DNA of 64,000 nt from Paracoccus acridae. GTDB lineage: Bacteria; Pseudomonadota; Alphaproteobacteria; Rhodobacterales; Rhodobacteraceae. The translations under genes and the position numbers were made by a program. This document shows positions 1 through 8,719 of this stretch, piece after piece. Position 1 is the stretch's first letter. Each line of letters begins with the position of its first letter. A model generated the notes under the pieces. The model saw only the letters and a list, made by a program, of their open reading frames with translations. It was not told the origin of the DNA and did no database searches. The DNA is taken from positions 62,001 through 126,000 of the forward strand of contig NZ_BMIV01000007.1 of NCBI RefSeq assembly GCF_014642735.1. Direction: 5' to 3'.

Positions 1-321
1 TATCGGCCCTCGCCGGCCGAGGTCAAGCAGCAGGCGTCCATCTTCATGGACATCGTCGGCCGCCACTACGGGCAGCGCCCGATCATCTATACGACGGTCG
101 ATTTCTATCGCGACAACCGGCTGGGCGACATGCGGGCGGAATTCTGGCTGCGTTCCGTCGCCAACCATCCCAGCGTTCCTTATCCCGGGCAGCGTTGGGC
201 CTTCTGGCAATATACCGGCACCGGGATCGTGCCGGGCATCCGGGGCAATACCGACCTCAACGCCTTTGCGGGCAGCCGCGCGGATTGGGTGCGATGGTTG
301 CAGACGCGCCTGACGCGGTAA
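1..321 (+). CDS. GH25 family lysozyme, C-terminal part
   Basis: The reading frame is open from base 1, so the start lies upstream; 106 residues are visible. They match the last third of a glycoside hydrolase family 25 (Chalaropsis-type) muramidase, which cuts the MurNAc-GlcNAc bond of peptidoglycan. Visible family features are the beta-strand PIIYTTVDFY and the closing segment FWQYTGTG...GNTDLNAF, where WQY and the D-N-F stretch belong to the substrate groove. The catalytic DXE region would lie upstream and cannot be checked. The 3' end overlaps the next gene by 28 bases. Export cannot be judged without the N-terminus. Confidence 0.85.
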   Translation, partial: YRPSPAEVKQQASIFMDIVGRHYGQRPIIYTTVDFYRDNRLGDMRAEFWLRSVANHPSVPYPGQRWAFWQYTGTGIVPGIRGNTDLNAFAGSRADWVRWLQTRLTR

Positions 322-956
322 GGCCGCGCGCGCGGCTGTGGGTCGAGTTCGCGGCGCTCTATATCGGGGCGCCGCTGGCCATTGCGCTGTTCATGCCGCC
401 CCATCTGCTGTTCCGCGCGCTTGCGGTGTTCAGCATGGTCGGCATGGGCCTGTTGTGGTTGACCGGAAGCTTCAGATGGCGGTCCCTGGTGCGTGGCTGG
501 CGCCGCCTTCCCTGGGCCGAGATCGCGGGCATCGCGCTGATCACGCTGGCCGCGGGCGCGCTGATCCTGTGGCAGACCCGACCCGGCGCGTTGTTCGCGA
601 TGGCCCGCGCCTGGCCCGAGCGTCTGGCGGCGATCTGGCTGTTCTATCCGTTTCTGTCGGCGCTGCCGCAGGAACTGATCTTCCGCCCGCTGTTCTTCCA
701 TCGCTACGCCGCCATCCTGCCCAAGGGGCGGGCGGCAATCGCGCTGAACGCCGCGGTCTTTTCATTCGCGCACCTGATGTACTGGTCCTGGATCGTGGCG
801 ATCCTGACCTTTCTGGGCGGCTGGTTCTTCGCCCGCGCCTATCTGCGCCACGGCTTCCCCTCGGCCTGGCTGCTGCACGCGGTCGCGGGCAACGTGCTGT
901 TCGCGGTCGGCATGGGCGTCTATTTCTACAGCGGCAACGTGGTGCGGCCGTTCTGA
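294..956 (+). CDS. CPBP family intramembrane metalloprotease
   Basis: The 220-residue product is strongly hydrophobic with about six membrane spans. It carries the three CPBP (Rce1/CAAX protease-like) motifs: Q126-E127-L-I-F-R131, where the usual EExxxR has Q in place of the first E; F156-S-F-A-H160; and H195...N200. These residues bind the metal and water in Rce1-type glutamyl proteases. I chose the ATG at 294, inside the end of the lysozyme gene, because hydrophobic sequence begins soon after it; an in-frame upstream ATG at 195 would read through the lysozyme. The substrate is unknown. The close overlap suggests co-transcription with the lysozyme. Confidence 0.75.
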   Translation: MVADAPDAVRPRARLWVEFAALYIGAPLAIALFMPPHLLFRALAVFSMVGMGLLWLTGSFRWRSLVRGWRRLPWAEIAGIALITLAAGALILWQTRPGALFAMARAWPERLAAIWLFYPFLSALPQELIFRPLFFHRYAAILPKGRAAIALNAAVFSFAHLMYWSWIVAILTFLGGWFFARAYLRHGFPSAWLLHAVAGNVLFAVGMGVYFYSGNVVRPF

Positions 957-1015
957 CCGGTTGACTTCCCGCCCCCGCCACGCTTGATGCAGGGCGGATT
1001 ATTCGGGGAACGACC

Positions 1016-2791
1016 ATGCACGCCTATCGCAGCCATACCTGCGGCGATCTGACCGCCGCCCATGCAGGGGAAACCGTCCGCCTGTCGGGCTGGGTCCATC
1101 GGGTCCGCGACCACGGGGGCGTGCTGTTCGTCGATCTGCGCGACCATTACGGCATGACCCAGGTGCTGGCCGACAGCGACAGCCCGGCCTTTGCCGCGAT
1201 GGACAAGCTGCGGGCCGAAACCGTGATCCGCATCGACGGCCGCGTGAAGCTGCGCGACGCGTCCCTGATCAACCCCAAGCTGCCCACCGGCGAGATCGAA
1301 GTCTATGCGACCGACCTGGAGGTCCTGGGCCCTTCGGACGAACTGCCGCTGCCGGTCTTCGGCGACCAGGAATACCCCGAGGAAACGCGGCTGGCATACC
1401 GCTTCCTGGACCTGCGCCGCGAGTCGCTGCACAACAACATCATGCTGCGGTCGCAGGTGATCCGGTCGATCCGCAACCGCATGTGGGACCAGGGCTTCAC
1501 GGAATTCCAGACCCCGATCATCACCGCGTCCTCGCCCGAAGGGGCGCGCGACTTCCTGGTGCCCTCGCGCCTGCATCCGGGCAAGTTCTATGCCCTGCCG
1601 CAGGCCCCCCAGCAGTTCAAGCAGCTGATCATGGTCGCGGGCTTCGACAAGTATTTCCAGATCGCCCCCTGCTTCCGCGACGAGGATCCGCGCGCCGACC
1701 GCAGCCCGACGGACTTCTACCAGCTTGACCTGGAAATGTCCTTCGTGGACCAGGAGGATGTCTTCGCCGCGATCCAGCCCGTGATCCAGGGCCTGTTCGA
1801 AGAATTCGGCAACGGCCGCCCCGTCGATGCCAACTGGCCGCGCATTCCTTATGCCGAGGCCCTGCTGAAATACGGCAGCGACAAGCCCGACCTGCGCAAC
1901 CCGATCGAGATGCAGGTGGTCAGCGACCACTTCCGCGGTTCCGGCTTCGGCATCTTCGCCAAGCTGCTGGAACAGGAAGGCACCGAGGTCCGCGCCATTC
2001 CCGCGCCAACCGGCGGCAGCCGCAAGTTCGCCGACCGCATGAACGCCTTCGCGCAGCGCGAGGGGTTGCCGGGCATGGGCTATATCTTCTGGCGCAAGGC
2101 CGAGGATGGCTCGACCGAGGCCGCGGGCCCCATCGCCAAGGCGCTTGGCGCCGAGCCGACCGAGGCGATCCGCCAGCAGCTTGGCCTGGGCGAAGGCGAT
2201 GCCGTCTTCTTCCTGGGCGGCAAGCCCGAGCAGTTCGAGGCGGTCGCGGGCCGCGCCCGCAACGAAATCGGCCGAGAGCTTGGCCTGACCCAGGAAAACC
2301 AGTTCAAGTTCGCCTGGATCGTCGATTTCCCGATGTACGAGAAGACCGACGACGGCAGGATCGACTTCAGCCACAACCCGTTCTCGATGCCGCAGGGTGG
2401 GCTGGACGCGCTGAACGGCGATCCGTTGCAAGTGAAGGGCTATCAATACGACCTGGCCTGCAACGGCTATGAACTGATTTCCGGCGCGATCCGCAACCAC
2501 AAGCCCGAGATCATGTTCAAGGCCTTCGAACTGGCGGGCTATCCGGCCTCCGAGGTCGAAAAGCGCTTCGGCGGCATGGTCAAGGCCTTCCGCTATGGCG
2601 CGCCGCCGCACGGGGGCTGCGCGGCCGGCATCGACCGGATCGTGATGCTGCTGGCCGACGAGGTGAACATCCGCCAGGTCATCATGTTCCCGATGAACCA
2701 GCGGGCCGAGGACCTGATGATGGGCGCCCCTTCGGAACCCACCAACGAACAGTTGCGCGACCTGCGCCTGCGCGTCCTGCCGAAAGAGTGA
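1016..2791 (+). CDS. aspS: aspartyl-tRNA synthetase
   Basis: A 591-residue class II aminoacyl-tRNA synthetase, normal length for the bacterial type. It has an N-terminal OB-fold anticodon-binding domain (about 1-110), a class II catalytic core with motif 2 around [10 protein letters not shown], the bacterial GAD insertion domain (about 290-410), and motif 3 near the C-terminus ([18 protein letters not shown]). It charges tRNA-Asp with aspartate in the cytoplasm; many alphaproteobacteria use a non-discriminating form that also charges tRNA-Asn. A GatCAB subunit gene (gatB, 34918-36432) is present in the window, which fits that use but does not prove it. ATG at 1016 follows a GGGGAA ribosome site. 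Confidence 0.97.
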   Translation: MHAYRSHTCGDLTAAHAGETVRLSGWVHRVRDHGGVLFVDLRDHYGMTQVLADSDSPAFAAMDKLRAETVIRIDGRVKLRDASLINPKLPTGEIEVYATDLEVLGPSDELPLPVFGDQEYPEETRLAYRFLDLRRESLHNNIMLRSQVIRSIRNRMWDQGFTEFQTPIITASSPEGARDFLVPSRLHPGKFYALPQAPQQFKQLIMVAGFDKYFQIAPCFRDEDPRADRSPTDFYQLDLEMSFVDQEDVFAAIQPVIQGLFEEFGNGRPVDANWPRIPYAEALLKYGSDKPDLRNPIEMQVVSDHFRGSGFGIFAKLLEQEGTEVRAIPAPTGGSRKFADRMNAFAQREGLPGMGYIFWRKAEDGSTEAAGPIAKALGAEPTEAIRQQLGLGEGDAVFFLGGKPEQFEAVAGRARNEIGRELGLTQENQFKFAWIVDFPMYEKTDDGRIDFSHNPFSMPQGGLDALNGDPLQVKGYQYDLACNGYELISGAIRNHKPEIMFKAFELAGYPASEVEKRFGGMVKAFRYGAPPHGGCAAGIDRIVMLLADEVNIRQVIMFPMNQRAEDLMMGAPSEPTNEQLRDLRLRVLPKE

Positions 2792-2807
2792 TCTGACAAT
2801 GCCGCCA

Positions 2808-2856
2808 CCCGCCCCTAGGTTCGGGGCGGGGGATCGCCCCCGTTCTGCAAGGGGGC
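2808..2856 (+). terminator. two GC-rich hairpins after aspS
   Basis: CCCGCCCC (2808-2815) pairs with GGGGCGGG (2823-2830) over a 7-base loop. A second stem, GCCCCC (2836-2841) with GGGGGC (2851-2856), follows. There is no T-run, so this is at best a Rho-assisted or weak terminator. The second stem includes the G-rich stretch that would act as the ribosome site of the next gene (ATG 2861), so it could also dampen translation. Confidence 0.4.
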
Positions 2857-2860
2857 GCGA

Positions 2861-4210
2861 ATGCCGGCATATCCCGAACTTGCCGCGATCCGGCTGGGCT
2901 ATGGACTGTCGCCGCTGACCCGTCCGCCGGCCGATGCCGCGGCCCTGGTCGAGGCGGTGGCCTCTGCCGCGCCCGACCGCGACGCCTTTTCGCTGGCGCG
3001 GGATCATCTGCCCTATCGTATCCGCCTGGCGGAGCTGAACCAATCGGACGCCCCTGACAAGGAAGCGCAGCTGAAGTCCCTGCGTGACGAGGTTCGCATC
3101 CTCGGCTTGCGCGCGCCCCAGGTCAGGATCGCCCGCGCCGTCGGCGACGCAGGGGGTTTTGGCGAAAGGCTGGTGCAGTTCTGGGCAGATCATTTCACGG
3201 TAACGAATGCCAACCTGTTCGACGCCCCGGCCGCCGCGGCCTTCGTGGACGAGGCGATCCGGCCGCATCTGATGTCCGGTTTCGCGGACATGATGTTCGC
3301 CGCCGAAACCCACCCCCGGATGATCATGTATCTGGACCAGACCCTCTCGGCCGGGCCCAATTCGCAGGCCGGCAAGCGAGGGCGCGGCGTCAACGAAAAC
3401 CTTGCGCGAGAGATAATCGAGCTTCACAGCCTGGGTGCCGGCGCGGGCTATCACCAACGCGACGTGCGCCAGCTTGCCCTGCTTCTGACGGGGCTGACCT
3501 TCAGGCCCACTATCGACCATGCCAGCACCTTCAACGGAAACTGGGCAGAACCCGGCCCCTTTCAGGTGCTTGGAAAGACCTATCTGCGGGGCGAGGGGCA
3601 GGGCGCCATCCGGCAGGTGATCGAGGATCTGGCAAGGCACGACGCCACCGCCCGCCATGTGGCGCGCAAGCTTGCCGTCCATTTCGTGTCCGACAATCCG
3701 CCCGACAGCCTTGTCAGGCGGCTGGCGCAGGTGTTCCGCAGCACGAAGGGCGATCTGCCCACGCTTTACCTGACCCTGGCCGAGGCGCCGGAGCTGCGCG
3801 ACTGCTTTCGCCAGAAGGTTCGCCAGCCCTTCGGCTTTGTCGTGGCGGCGCTGCGGGGCTGCGGCTTTCGGCACCAGGATGTCATGGCGCTGGACCAGCA
3901 GGCGCTTCAGAACCGGTTGCTGTCGGGCATGTTCATCATGGGACAACGATGGGGCTCACCGCGCGGGCCGGACGGCTGGCCCGAGGATGCCTTGGCCTGG
4001 GCCACGGCGCAGGGGCTGGCGGGGCGGATCGACTGGGCCATGCGCCTGTTGCCGAAGCTGCGCCCGGACCTTCCCGATCCGCGCGACTTCCTGCAGGCGG
4101 CGCTTGGGGATACCGCGTCGGACGCGCTTCGCTGGGCGGTGCCGCGCGCGGAAAGCCCGGCCGAGGGATTGGCCCTGATCCTCGCCTCGCCCGATTTCAA
4201 CCGGAGATGA
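2861..4210 (+). CDS. DUF1800 domain-containing protein
   Basis: The 449-residue product matches the DUF1800 family. Recognisable stretches are the N-terminal RLGYGLSP, the central WADHFTVT and EIIELHSLGAG, and a later HVARKLAVHFVSD. The family's biochemical function is not known. Members are nearly always encoded next to a DUF1501 protein, as here (next ATG 5 bases downstream), so the two are expected to act together, probably in the envelope. No clear signal peptide is seen in this member. The start at 2861 follows a GGGGGCGCGA ribosome site. Confidence 0.85.
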   Translation: MPAYPELAAIRLGYGLSPLTRPPADAAALVEAVASAAPDRDAFSLARDHLPYRIRLAELNQSDAPDKEAQLKSLRDEVRILGLRAPQVRIARAVGDAGGFGERLVQFWADHFTVTNANLFDAPAAAAFVDEAIRPHLMSGFADMMFAAETHPRMIMYLDQTLSAGPNSQAGKRGRGVNENLAREIIELHSLGAGAGYHQRDVRQLALLLTGLTFRPTIDHASTFNGNWAEPGPFQVLGKTYLRGEGQGAIRQVIEDLARHDATARHVARKLAVHFVSDNPPDSLVRRLAQVFRSTKGDLPTLYLTLAEAPELRDCFRQKVRQPFGFVVAALRGCGFRHQDVMALDQQALQNRLLSGMFIMGQRWGSPRGPDGWPEDALAWATAQGLAGRIDWAMRLLPKLRPDLPDPRDFLQAALGDTASDALRWAVPRAESPAEGLALILASPDFNRR

Positions 4211-4214
4211 CGCG

Positions 4215-5393
4215 ATGCTGTCACGACGTCTGTTTCTGAAATCCACGGCGCTGATCGGCTGTTCGGCCGCGGCGCATCCCATGCTGTCGTCGATGACCTT
4301 CGCCGACGCGCCGGGCGAGAACCGGCTGGTCGTCATCATCCTGCGCGGGGCCATGGACGGCCTGGACGTGTTCCAGCCTTATGGCGACCCGGAGCTGCGC
4401 CAATTGCGCAAGACGCTGTCGGCGGGGCCCGACAAGGGGGCGCAGGATCTGGACGGGTTTTTCGCGCTGCATCCGTCCCTGGCGCCCTTGATGCCGCTGT
4501 GGCGTGCGGGGGAACTGGCCTTCGCGCCTGCGGTGTCCACGCCCTATCGCGACAAGCGCAGCCACTTCGACGGCCAGGACATGCTGGAGGCGGGGACCGG
4601 CACCGATGTCGAGACCAGAAGCCAGCGCGACGGCTGGCTGAACCGGTTGTTGCAGACCATGCCGGGCGTGCAATCGGAAACCGCCTATTCCGTGGGCCTT
4701 GAGGACATGCGGATCCTGGACGGCGCGGCACCGGCGAAAAGCTGGTCGCCCCAGACCCGCTTCAAGCTGAGCGCGCAGGGCCAGCGGCTGCTGGCCCATG
4801 TCTGGCACGACGACCCCTTGTTCCGACCGGCCGGCGAACAGGCGATCGAGATCATCAACGATGATCTGGCCCGGATCGAGCCCGCCGAGGGGCCTGCCCG
4901 CGATGCCCAGGCGCTGGCGCGGTTCACGGCGGATCGCCTGAACAGGGAAACGCGGATCGCCAGCTTTTCGATTTCGGGCTGGGACAGTCATGCGCGACAG
5001 GGACCGGTCATCGACCGCGCCTTGCAGCGGCTTGGCACCGCGATCCTGACCCTGCGTGCCGATCTTGGGGCGAACTGGTCACGGACGACCGTGCTGGCCA
5101 TGACGGAATTTGGCCGCACCGTGCGGGAAAACGGCACCGGGGGGACCGATCACGGCACCGGCGGGGCGATGCTGGTGGCGGGGGGGAACATCCGCGGCGG
5201 CCGGGCGATCGGCGGCTGGCCGGGGCTGGCGGAGGGCGATCTTTATGCCGGGCGCGACCTGATGCCCTTGCGCGATATCCGCGCCCATGCCGCCTGGGCG
5301 ATGCGCGATCTGTTCGACATTCCGCGGGATGTGCTGGAACGCAGCGTCTTTCCCGGTCTCGACATGGGTGAAAATCCCCGCATCCTGGGATGA
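4215..5393 (+). CDS. DUF1501 domain-containing protein with Tat signal
   Basis: The 392-residue product starts with a twin-arginine signal (SRRLFLKS, residues 3-10) followed by a hydrophobic stretch, so export of a folded protein by Tat is likely. The body matches DUF1501, a family related to alkaline phosphatase and sulfatase folds. Visible blocks include LVVIILRGAMDGLD near the N-terminus and MTEFGRTVRENGTGGTDHG towards the C-terminus, where acidic and histidine residues typical of metal sites lie. The substrate is unknown. It is coupled to the DUF1800 gene with a 4-base gap and is probably translated from the same message. Confidence 0.85.
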   Translation: MLSRRLFLKSTALIGCSAAAHPMLSSMTFADAPGENRLVVIILRGAMDGLDVFQPYGDPELRQLRKTLSAGPDKGAQDLDGFFALHPSLAPLMPLWRAGELAFAPAVSTPYRDKRSHFDGQDMLEAGTGTDVETRSQRDGWLNRLLQTMPGVQSETAYSVGLEDMRILDGAAPAKSWSPQTRFKLSAQGQRLLAHVWHDDPLFRPAGEQAIEIINDDLARIEPAEGPARDAQALARFTADRLNRETRIASFSISGWDSHARQGPVIDRALQRLGTAILTLRADLGANWSRTTVLAMTEFGRTVRENGTGGTDHGTGGAMLVAGGNIRGGRAIGGWPGLAEGDLYAGRDLMPLRDIRAHAAWAMRDLFDIPRDVLERSVFPGLDMGENPRILG

Positions 5394-5498
5394 TCGCGGC
5401 AGGAACGGCTGTAAACCCATAGCCTTGCCGCAAGGATCCGGCCTGACCGGCGCTGGCTGGACCCGACATGGGCCCCCTGCCGAGGCGGCGGCGCTTCG

Positions 5499-6233
5499 TC
5501 ACATGCTGGCGACCTGGGCCAGGCGTTCCTGCACCAGTCCGCTGATCCGCGCCAGGTCGCTGGCCAGTGCATGTCCCGCATCATGGTCGCGCGCCAGGGC
5601 CGTGGCCGCAGCCTCGAGCACCGGGTCATGCGCCGACCGTGCGATGCCCGCAAGGAAATGGGCGATGTAATCGACCGCTGCCGTATCCTGCGCGGTGGCC
5701 AGGATCTCGGCCACATGGGCCAGGTCGTCCCGCAGGCCAGAGGGGTCGGGCTGGATCACCTCGTCCGGCAGAAGTCGCAGGCCGTGGCCCCGCATTTCAG
5801 CGGGCATGGCCGCCAGGATGGTCTGCTGAAAGACGGCCAGGCTTTCGATGGGCTTGGGCAGGAAGCCGTCCGCGCCCGCCGCCAGGGCCGCATCGGCCAG
5901 ATCGGGGTCGCCCGAGATACCCAGAAGCACCGGCACCCTGGGTTCGGTGCTGGCCACCTGCCGGATCAGGTCCGCGCCGTCGCCATCGGGAAGGCCCAGA
6001 TCGACGATCACCACCGCGGGGCGATAGGTCTGCAGATGCCGGGCGGCGGACCGCAGGCAATCGGCCCGCCGGATCCGCGCGCCTGATCGCAGGCACAAAA
6101 GGCGCACAGCCTCGCTTGCGAAGCGCGAATCCTCGACCACAAGAACGGTCAGCCCGGCCAGCGGGCGATTGGGCATCGAAAGACGCCACATGGGCAATGC
6201 CTCGACCGAGGCGGGGGCGATGTCGTTCTGCAT
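5499..6233 (-). CDS. response regulator with uncharacterised C-terminal half
   Basis: The 244-residue product has a CheY-like receiver domain at about 27-135. Acidic pocket residues are E34/D35, the phospho-acceptor is D78 (VIVDLGLPDGDG), then S107 and K127. Residues 136-244 are helical with no DNA-binding motif; the stretch AHFLAGIARSAHD loosely resembles the H-x-L-x-G motif of a histidine phosphotransfer domain, but the usual lysine is missing. It could be a receiver-HPt shuttle or a plain receiver with a partner-binding tail. No kinase gene is adjacent. It converges on the DUF1501 gene. Confidence 0.8.
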   Translation of the reverse strand: MQNDIAPASVEALPMWRLSMPNRPLAGLTVLVVEDSRFASEAVRLLCLRSGARIRRADCLRSAARHLQTYRPAVVIVDLGLPDGDGADLIRQVASTEPRVPVLLGISGDPDLADAALAAGADGFLPKPIESLAVFQQTILAAMPAEMRGHGLRLLPDEVIQPDPSGLRDDLAHVAEILATAQDTAAVDYIAHFLAGIARSAHDPVLEAAATALARDHDAGHALASDLARISGLVQERLAQVASM

Positions 6234-6359
6234 GCCGGTTTCCCCTGTTGTGCTTGCCCCAGTTAGCCGCCGATTCGCTAAGAAGCGGTTAACGGCCGCA
6301 GGGTTTTCCTTTCACCCCGGTCGCGAAACCCCTAGAACCACCCAAAACAGGAGGAAGTC

Positions 6360-6764
6360 ATGATCGGACGCCTGAACCACGTCGCCATTGCGGTGCCCGA
6401 CCTGGCCGCGGCCTCGGCCCAGTATGCCGACACGCTGGGGGCCAAGGTCGGCGCGCCCCAGGACGAACCCGACCACGGGGTGACGGTGGTGTTCATCGAA
6501 CTGCCCAACACCAAGGTGGAACTGCTGTATCCCCTGGGCGACGACAGCCCGATCAAGGGGTTTTTGGACAAGAACCCCTCTGGCGGCATCCATCACATGT
6601 GCTTCGAGGTGGATGACATCCTGGCCACCCGCGACCGGCTGAAGGCCGAGGGCGCGCGTGTCCTTGGCAACGGCGAGCCCAAGATCGGCGCCCATGGCAA
6701 GCCGGTCCTGTTCCTGCATCCCAAGGATTTCAACGGCTGCCTGATCGAACTGGAGCAAGTCTGA
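6360..6764 (+). CDS. mce: methylmalonyl-CoA epimerase
   Basis: A 134-residue vicinal oxygen chelate protein with two beta-alpha-beta-beta-beta repeats. It interconverts (2S)- and (2R)-methylmalonyl-CoA in the route from propionyl-CoA to succinyl-CoA; alphaproteobacteria also use it in the ethylmalonyl-CoA pathway. Metal-ligand candidates are H7 (RLNHVAIAV), the histidines in GGIHHMCFEVDD, and the glutamate near the C-terminus (LIELEQV). Start ATG 6360 is preceded by AGGAGG. The stop overlaps the next start as TGATG, so the pair is translationally coupled. Confidence 0.93.
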   Translation: MIGRLNHVAIAVPDLAAASAQYADTLGAKVGAPQDEPDHGVTVVFIELPNTKVELLYPLGDDSPIKGFLDKNPSGGIHHMCFEVDDILATRDRLKAEGARVLGNGEPKIGAHGKPVLFLHPKDFNGCLIELEQV

Positions 6765-7033
6765 TGAACCTCACCGGGGGAATCGTCCTTTACGCCGTCC
6801 TGTGGTTCCTGACCCTGTTCATCGTGATCCTGGTCGGTCAGCAAAGCCAGCAGGACGCCGGAGAAGTCGTGCCGGGCACCCCCGCGGGCGCCCCGGCCGA
6901 CCTGCGCCTGAAGCGCAAGCTGATCTGGACCACGGCCATTTCCGCGGTGATCTGGGCCGCGATCGCCTTTGTCATCCTGGGGGGCTTCATCACCCGCGGG
7001 GATATCGCGAACCTTGACCGGATGTTCCGCTGA
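6764..7033 (+). CDS. DUF1467 family small membrane protein
   Basis: An 89-residue protein with two membrane spans (about 5-25 and 52-75) separated by a polar loop and a basic stretch (RLKRK). This matches the DUF1467 family of alphaproteobacteria, function unknown. It overlaps mce by one base (TGATG), an arrangement I recall as common in the Rhodobacterales. Its 3' end overlaps the convergent EI24-family gene by 44 bases. Confidence 0.8.
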   Translation: MNLTGGIVLYAVLWFLTLFIVILVGQQSQQDAGEVVPGTPAGAPADLRLKRKLIWTTAISAVIWAAIAFVILGGFITRGDIANLDRMFR

Positions 7034-7706
7034 TCAGGTGGAACAGATGCGTGAAGGCCGCTGCCGCCAGCAGCGGCACCGCGATGTTCACGAACGGGAT
7101 CGCCAGGGCCACCGCGACCAGCACCCCGGCAAGCGTCACGCGGCTTGCATTGGCCTTGCGCAGGGCCGTGGCCTGCGGTTCGTCCATGTGACGGCGCGCG
7201 GCCATCTGGAAGAATTCCCGTCCCAGCAGCCAGCCATTCGCGCCAAACAGCAGCAAGGGCGCCAGCGGACCCAGGAAGGGCGTCAGGAACAGCGACAGGA
7301 TCGCCACCCCCAGCACGGCCAGCACGACCGCGATTGATTCCAGCAGCCCGTCCATGAAATCCAGTCCCGCCCCCTGGCGGGCGGGATAATGCATCTCCTC
7401 GACCACCTCGGCCACGCGTTCTGCAAACAGGCCCGCAAAGCCCGCCGCGACCGGGGCCATCAGGAAGAACCCCATCAAGGGGAACAGCGCCAGCGACCCC
7501 CAGGACAGGGCGGACCCGAGATCCCATGACCCGATCCAGGGTAGGGTCAGGTTGCCCGGCACGAAGCTGCGAAGCGCCCAGAAGACAGCCGACTGCAGCG
7601 CCACGAACAACAGGATCGTCAGCGCGATCCCCATCAGCGCCAGCCGCAGGATGCGGGGCCGCAGCAGATCCAGCCAGGCCAGGATCAGCGCCCGAAAGAC
7701 CGTCAT
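6990..7706 (-). CDS. EI24 / CysZ-like membrane protein
   Basis: The 238-residue product has four to six hydrophobic segments and matches the EI24 domain family, which includes CysZ, a sulfate transporter of E. coli. Diagnostic stretches are MAPVAAGFAGLFAERVAEVVEE and the central FLTPFLGPLAPLLLFGANGWLLG region. Sulfate transport is possible but not shown, since no cysteine-synthesis gene is near. The start codon overlaps the upstream nitroreductase stop by four bases (ATGA), so the two are probably one transcript. Confidence 0.78.
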   Translation of the reverse strand: MTVFRALILAWLDLLRPRILRLALMGIALTILLFVALQSAVFWALRSFVPGNLTLPWIGSWDLGSALSWGSLALFPLMGFFLMAPVAAGFAGLFAERVAEVVEEMHYPARQGAGLDFMDGLLESIAVVLAVLGVAILSLFLTPFLGPLAPLLLFGANGWLLGREFFQMAARRHMDEPQATALRKANASRVTLAGVLVAVALAIPFVNIAVPLLAAAAFTHLFHLISGTSGQGSRYPRG

Positions 7707-8275
7707 TCGAGCCAGGTCGTCTTGGCCGCGACATCGGGGCGGGGGCGTTCGGGCGGGGTCTCGCCCCGGCTGCCCAGATGTACCAGGCCCACGATGCGCT
7801 CATCCTCGGACAGGCCCAGGTGGCTGCGCCCGAAGGTTTCGTCCAGGACCGCCGGGCCCGTCAGCCAGGCCGCCCCCCAGCCCGAGGCGAGCGCCGCATT
7901 GACAAGCCCCAGGCAGACCGCGCCCGCCGACAGGAACTGTTCCCAGCCGGGCACCTTCTCGCTCGCCACTGGCGTCGAAACCACCGCCACGATGACCGGC
8001 GAATCGAAAGCCGAGGCGGCCTTGTCCGCCACCGCCTGATCCAGGCCCGTGGCCAGCACCCGATCCCGCAGGATCGGCGCCAGCCGGTCCAGGGCCGCGC
8101 GTTCCAGCACGACGAAGCGCCATGGTTCCAGCTTGCCGTGATCGGGCGTGCGGGCGGCAAGCGTCAGAAGGCGCAGGATCTCGGGCCGGTCGGGGCCAGG
8201 GGCGCGCAGCATCTTGGGTGGGTGCGACCGGCGGGTCGCCAGGAAATCCACCGCGGCATCGTTGCGATAGGACAT
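7703..8275 (-). CDS. nitroreductase family protein (YdjA-like)
   Basis: A 190-residue FMN-dependent nitroreductase of the short YdjA type. The flavin-binding arginine block appears at the N-terminus (DFLATRRSHP), followed by ARTPDHGKLEPWRFVVLE, typical of YdjA-like enzymes, and a C-terminal GLVHLGSRGETPPERPRP. Such enzymes reduce nitro compounds, quinones or enals with NAD(P)H; the natural substrate is unknown. It is followed with a 4-base overlap by the EI24 gene. Confidence 0.85.
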   Translation of the reverse strand: MSYRNDAAVDFLATRRSHPPKMLRAPGPDRPEILRLLTLAARTPDHGKLEPWRFVVLERAALDRLAPILRDRVLATGLDQAVADKAASAFDSPVIVAVVSTPVASEKVPGWEQFLSAGAVCLGLVNAALASGWGAAWLTGPAVLDETFGRSHLGLSEDERIVGLVHLGSRGETPPERPRPDVAAKTTWLE

Positions 8276-8325
8276 GTCAGTCTCCTTTTGCGGCCGTTCT
8301 TTCGCAAAGCGGCGGATGGCGCAAG

Positions 8326-8565
8326 CTAGCCTCGTTCGATTCGATAGTTGCCTTCGGGCAGGTTCAGCGCCAGCCGCAATTCGGTCAGCTGATGCATCGA
8401 CAAGGTGATGCGCACCACCTCCTCGTCCGGGCCGATCTGTTCCAGCACGACGCGGTCGTCGAAGGACAGGATCACCACATCCTCGTTCAAGGGGCCGGTA
8501 TCGGGATCGACCTCGTCGATCAGGGTGATGACCGTGGCGTCGAAATCATGCTCGATGGTGAACAT
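8326..8565 (-). CDS. conserved small acidic protein, unknown function
   Basis: A 79-residue acidic protein with no signal peptide or membrane span. The N-terminal half is rich in D and E (DFDATVITLIDEVDPDTG), and the C-terminal half ends LPEGNYRIERG. I recognise it only as a type seen in Rhodobacterales genomes and cannot assign a function. An AAGGAGAC ribosome site just before the ATG supports the start. The 154 bases upstream separate it from the divergent M48 lipoprotein gene and should hold both promoters. Confidence 0.6.
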   Translation of the reverse strand: MFTIEHDFDATVITLIDEVDPDTGPLNEDVVILSFDDRVVLEQIGPDEEVVRITLSMHQLTELRLALNLPEGNYRIERG

Positions 8566-8719
8566 CGTCGTCTCCTTGTTTCAAGCCGACATTCGCGTGA
8601 TGTGCGGCCCTGGACAAGCGGGCAGGGTTTGCACGGGTTTTCGCGACCCGCTAGGATCAGGCCAGCGAAGCGTAACGATCGCGCCAAGGCAAGGCGCGGC
8701 ATCGGGCAAGGGGCGGAGA

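Noticed and set aside
926..3946. 1006-residue open frame on the minus strand opposite aspS and the DUF1800 gene
   Set aside because: It lies wholly opposite genes with clear families, has low-complexity Arg/Gln/His-rich content and no motif; it follows from high third-position GC.
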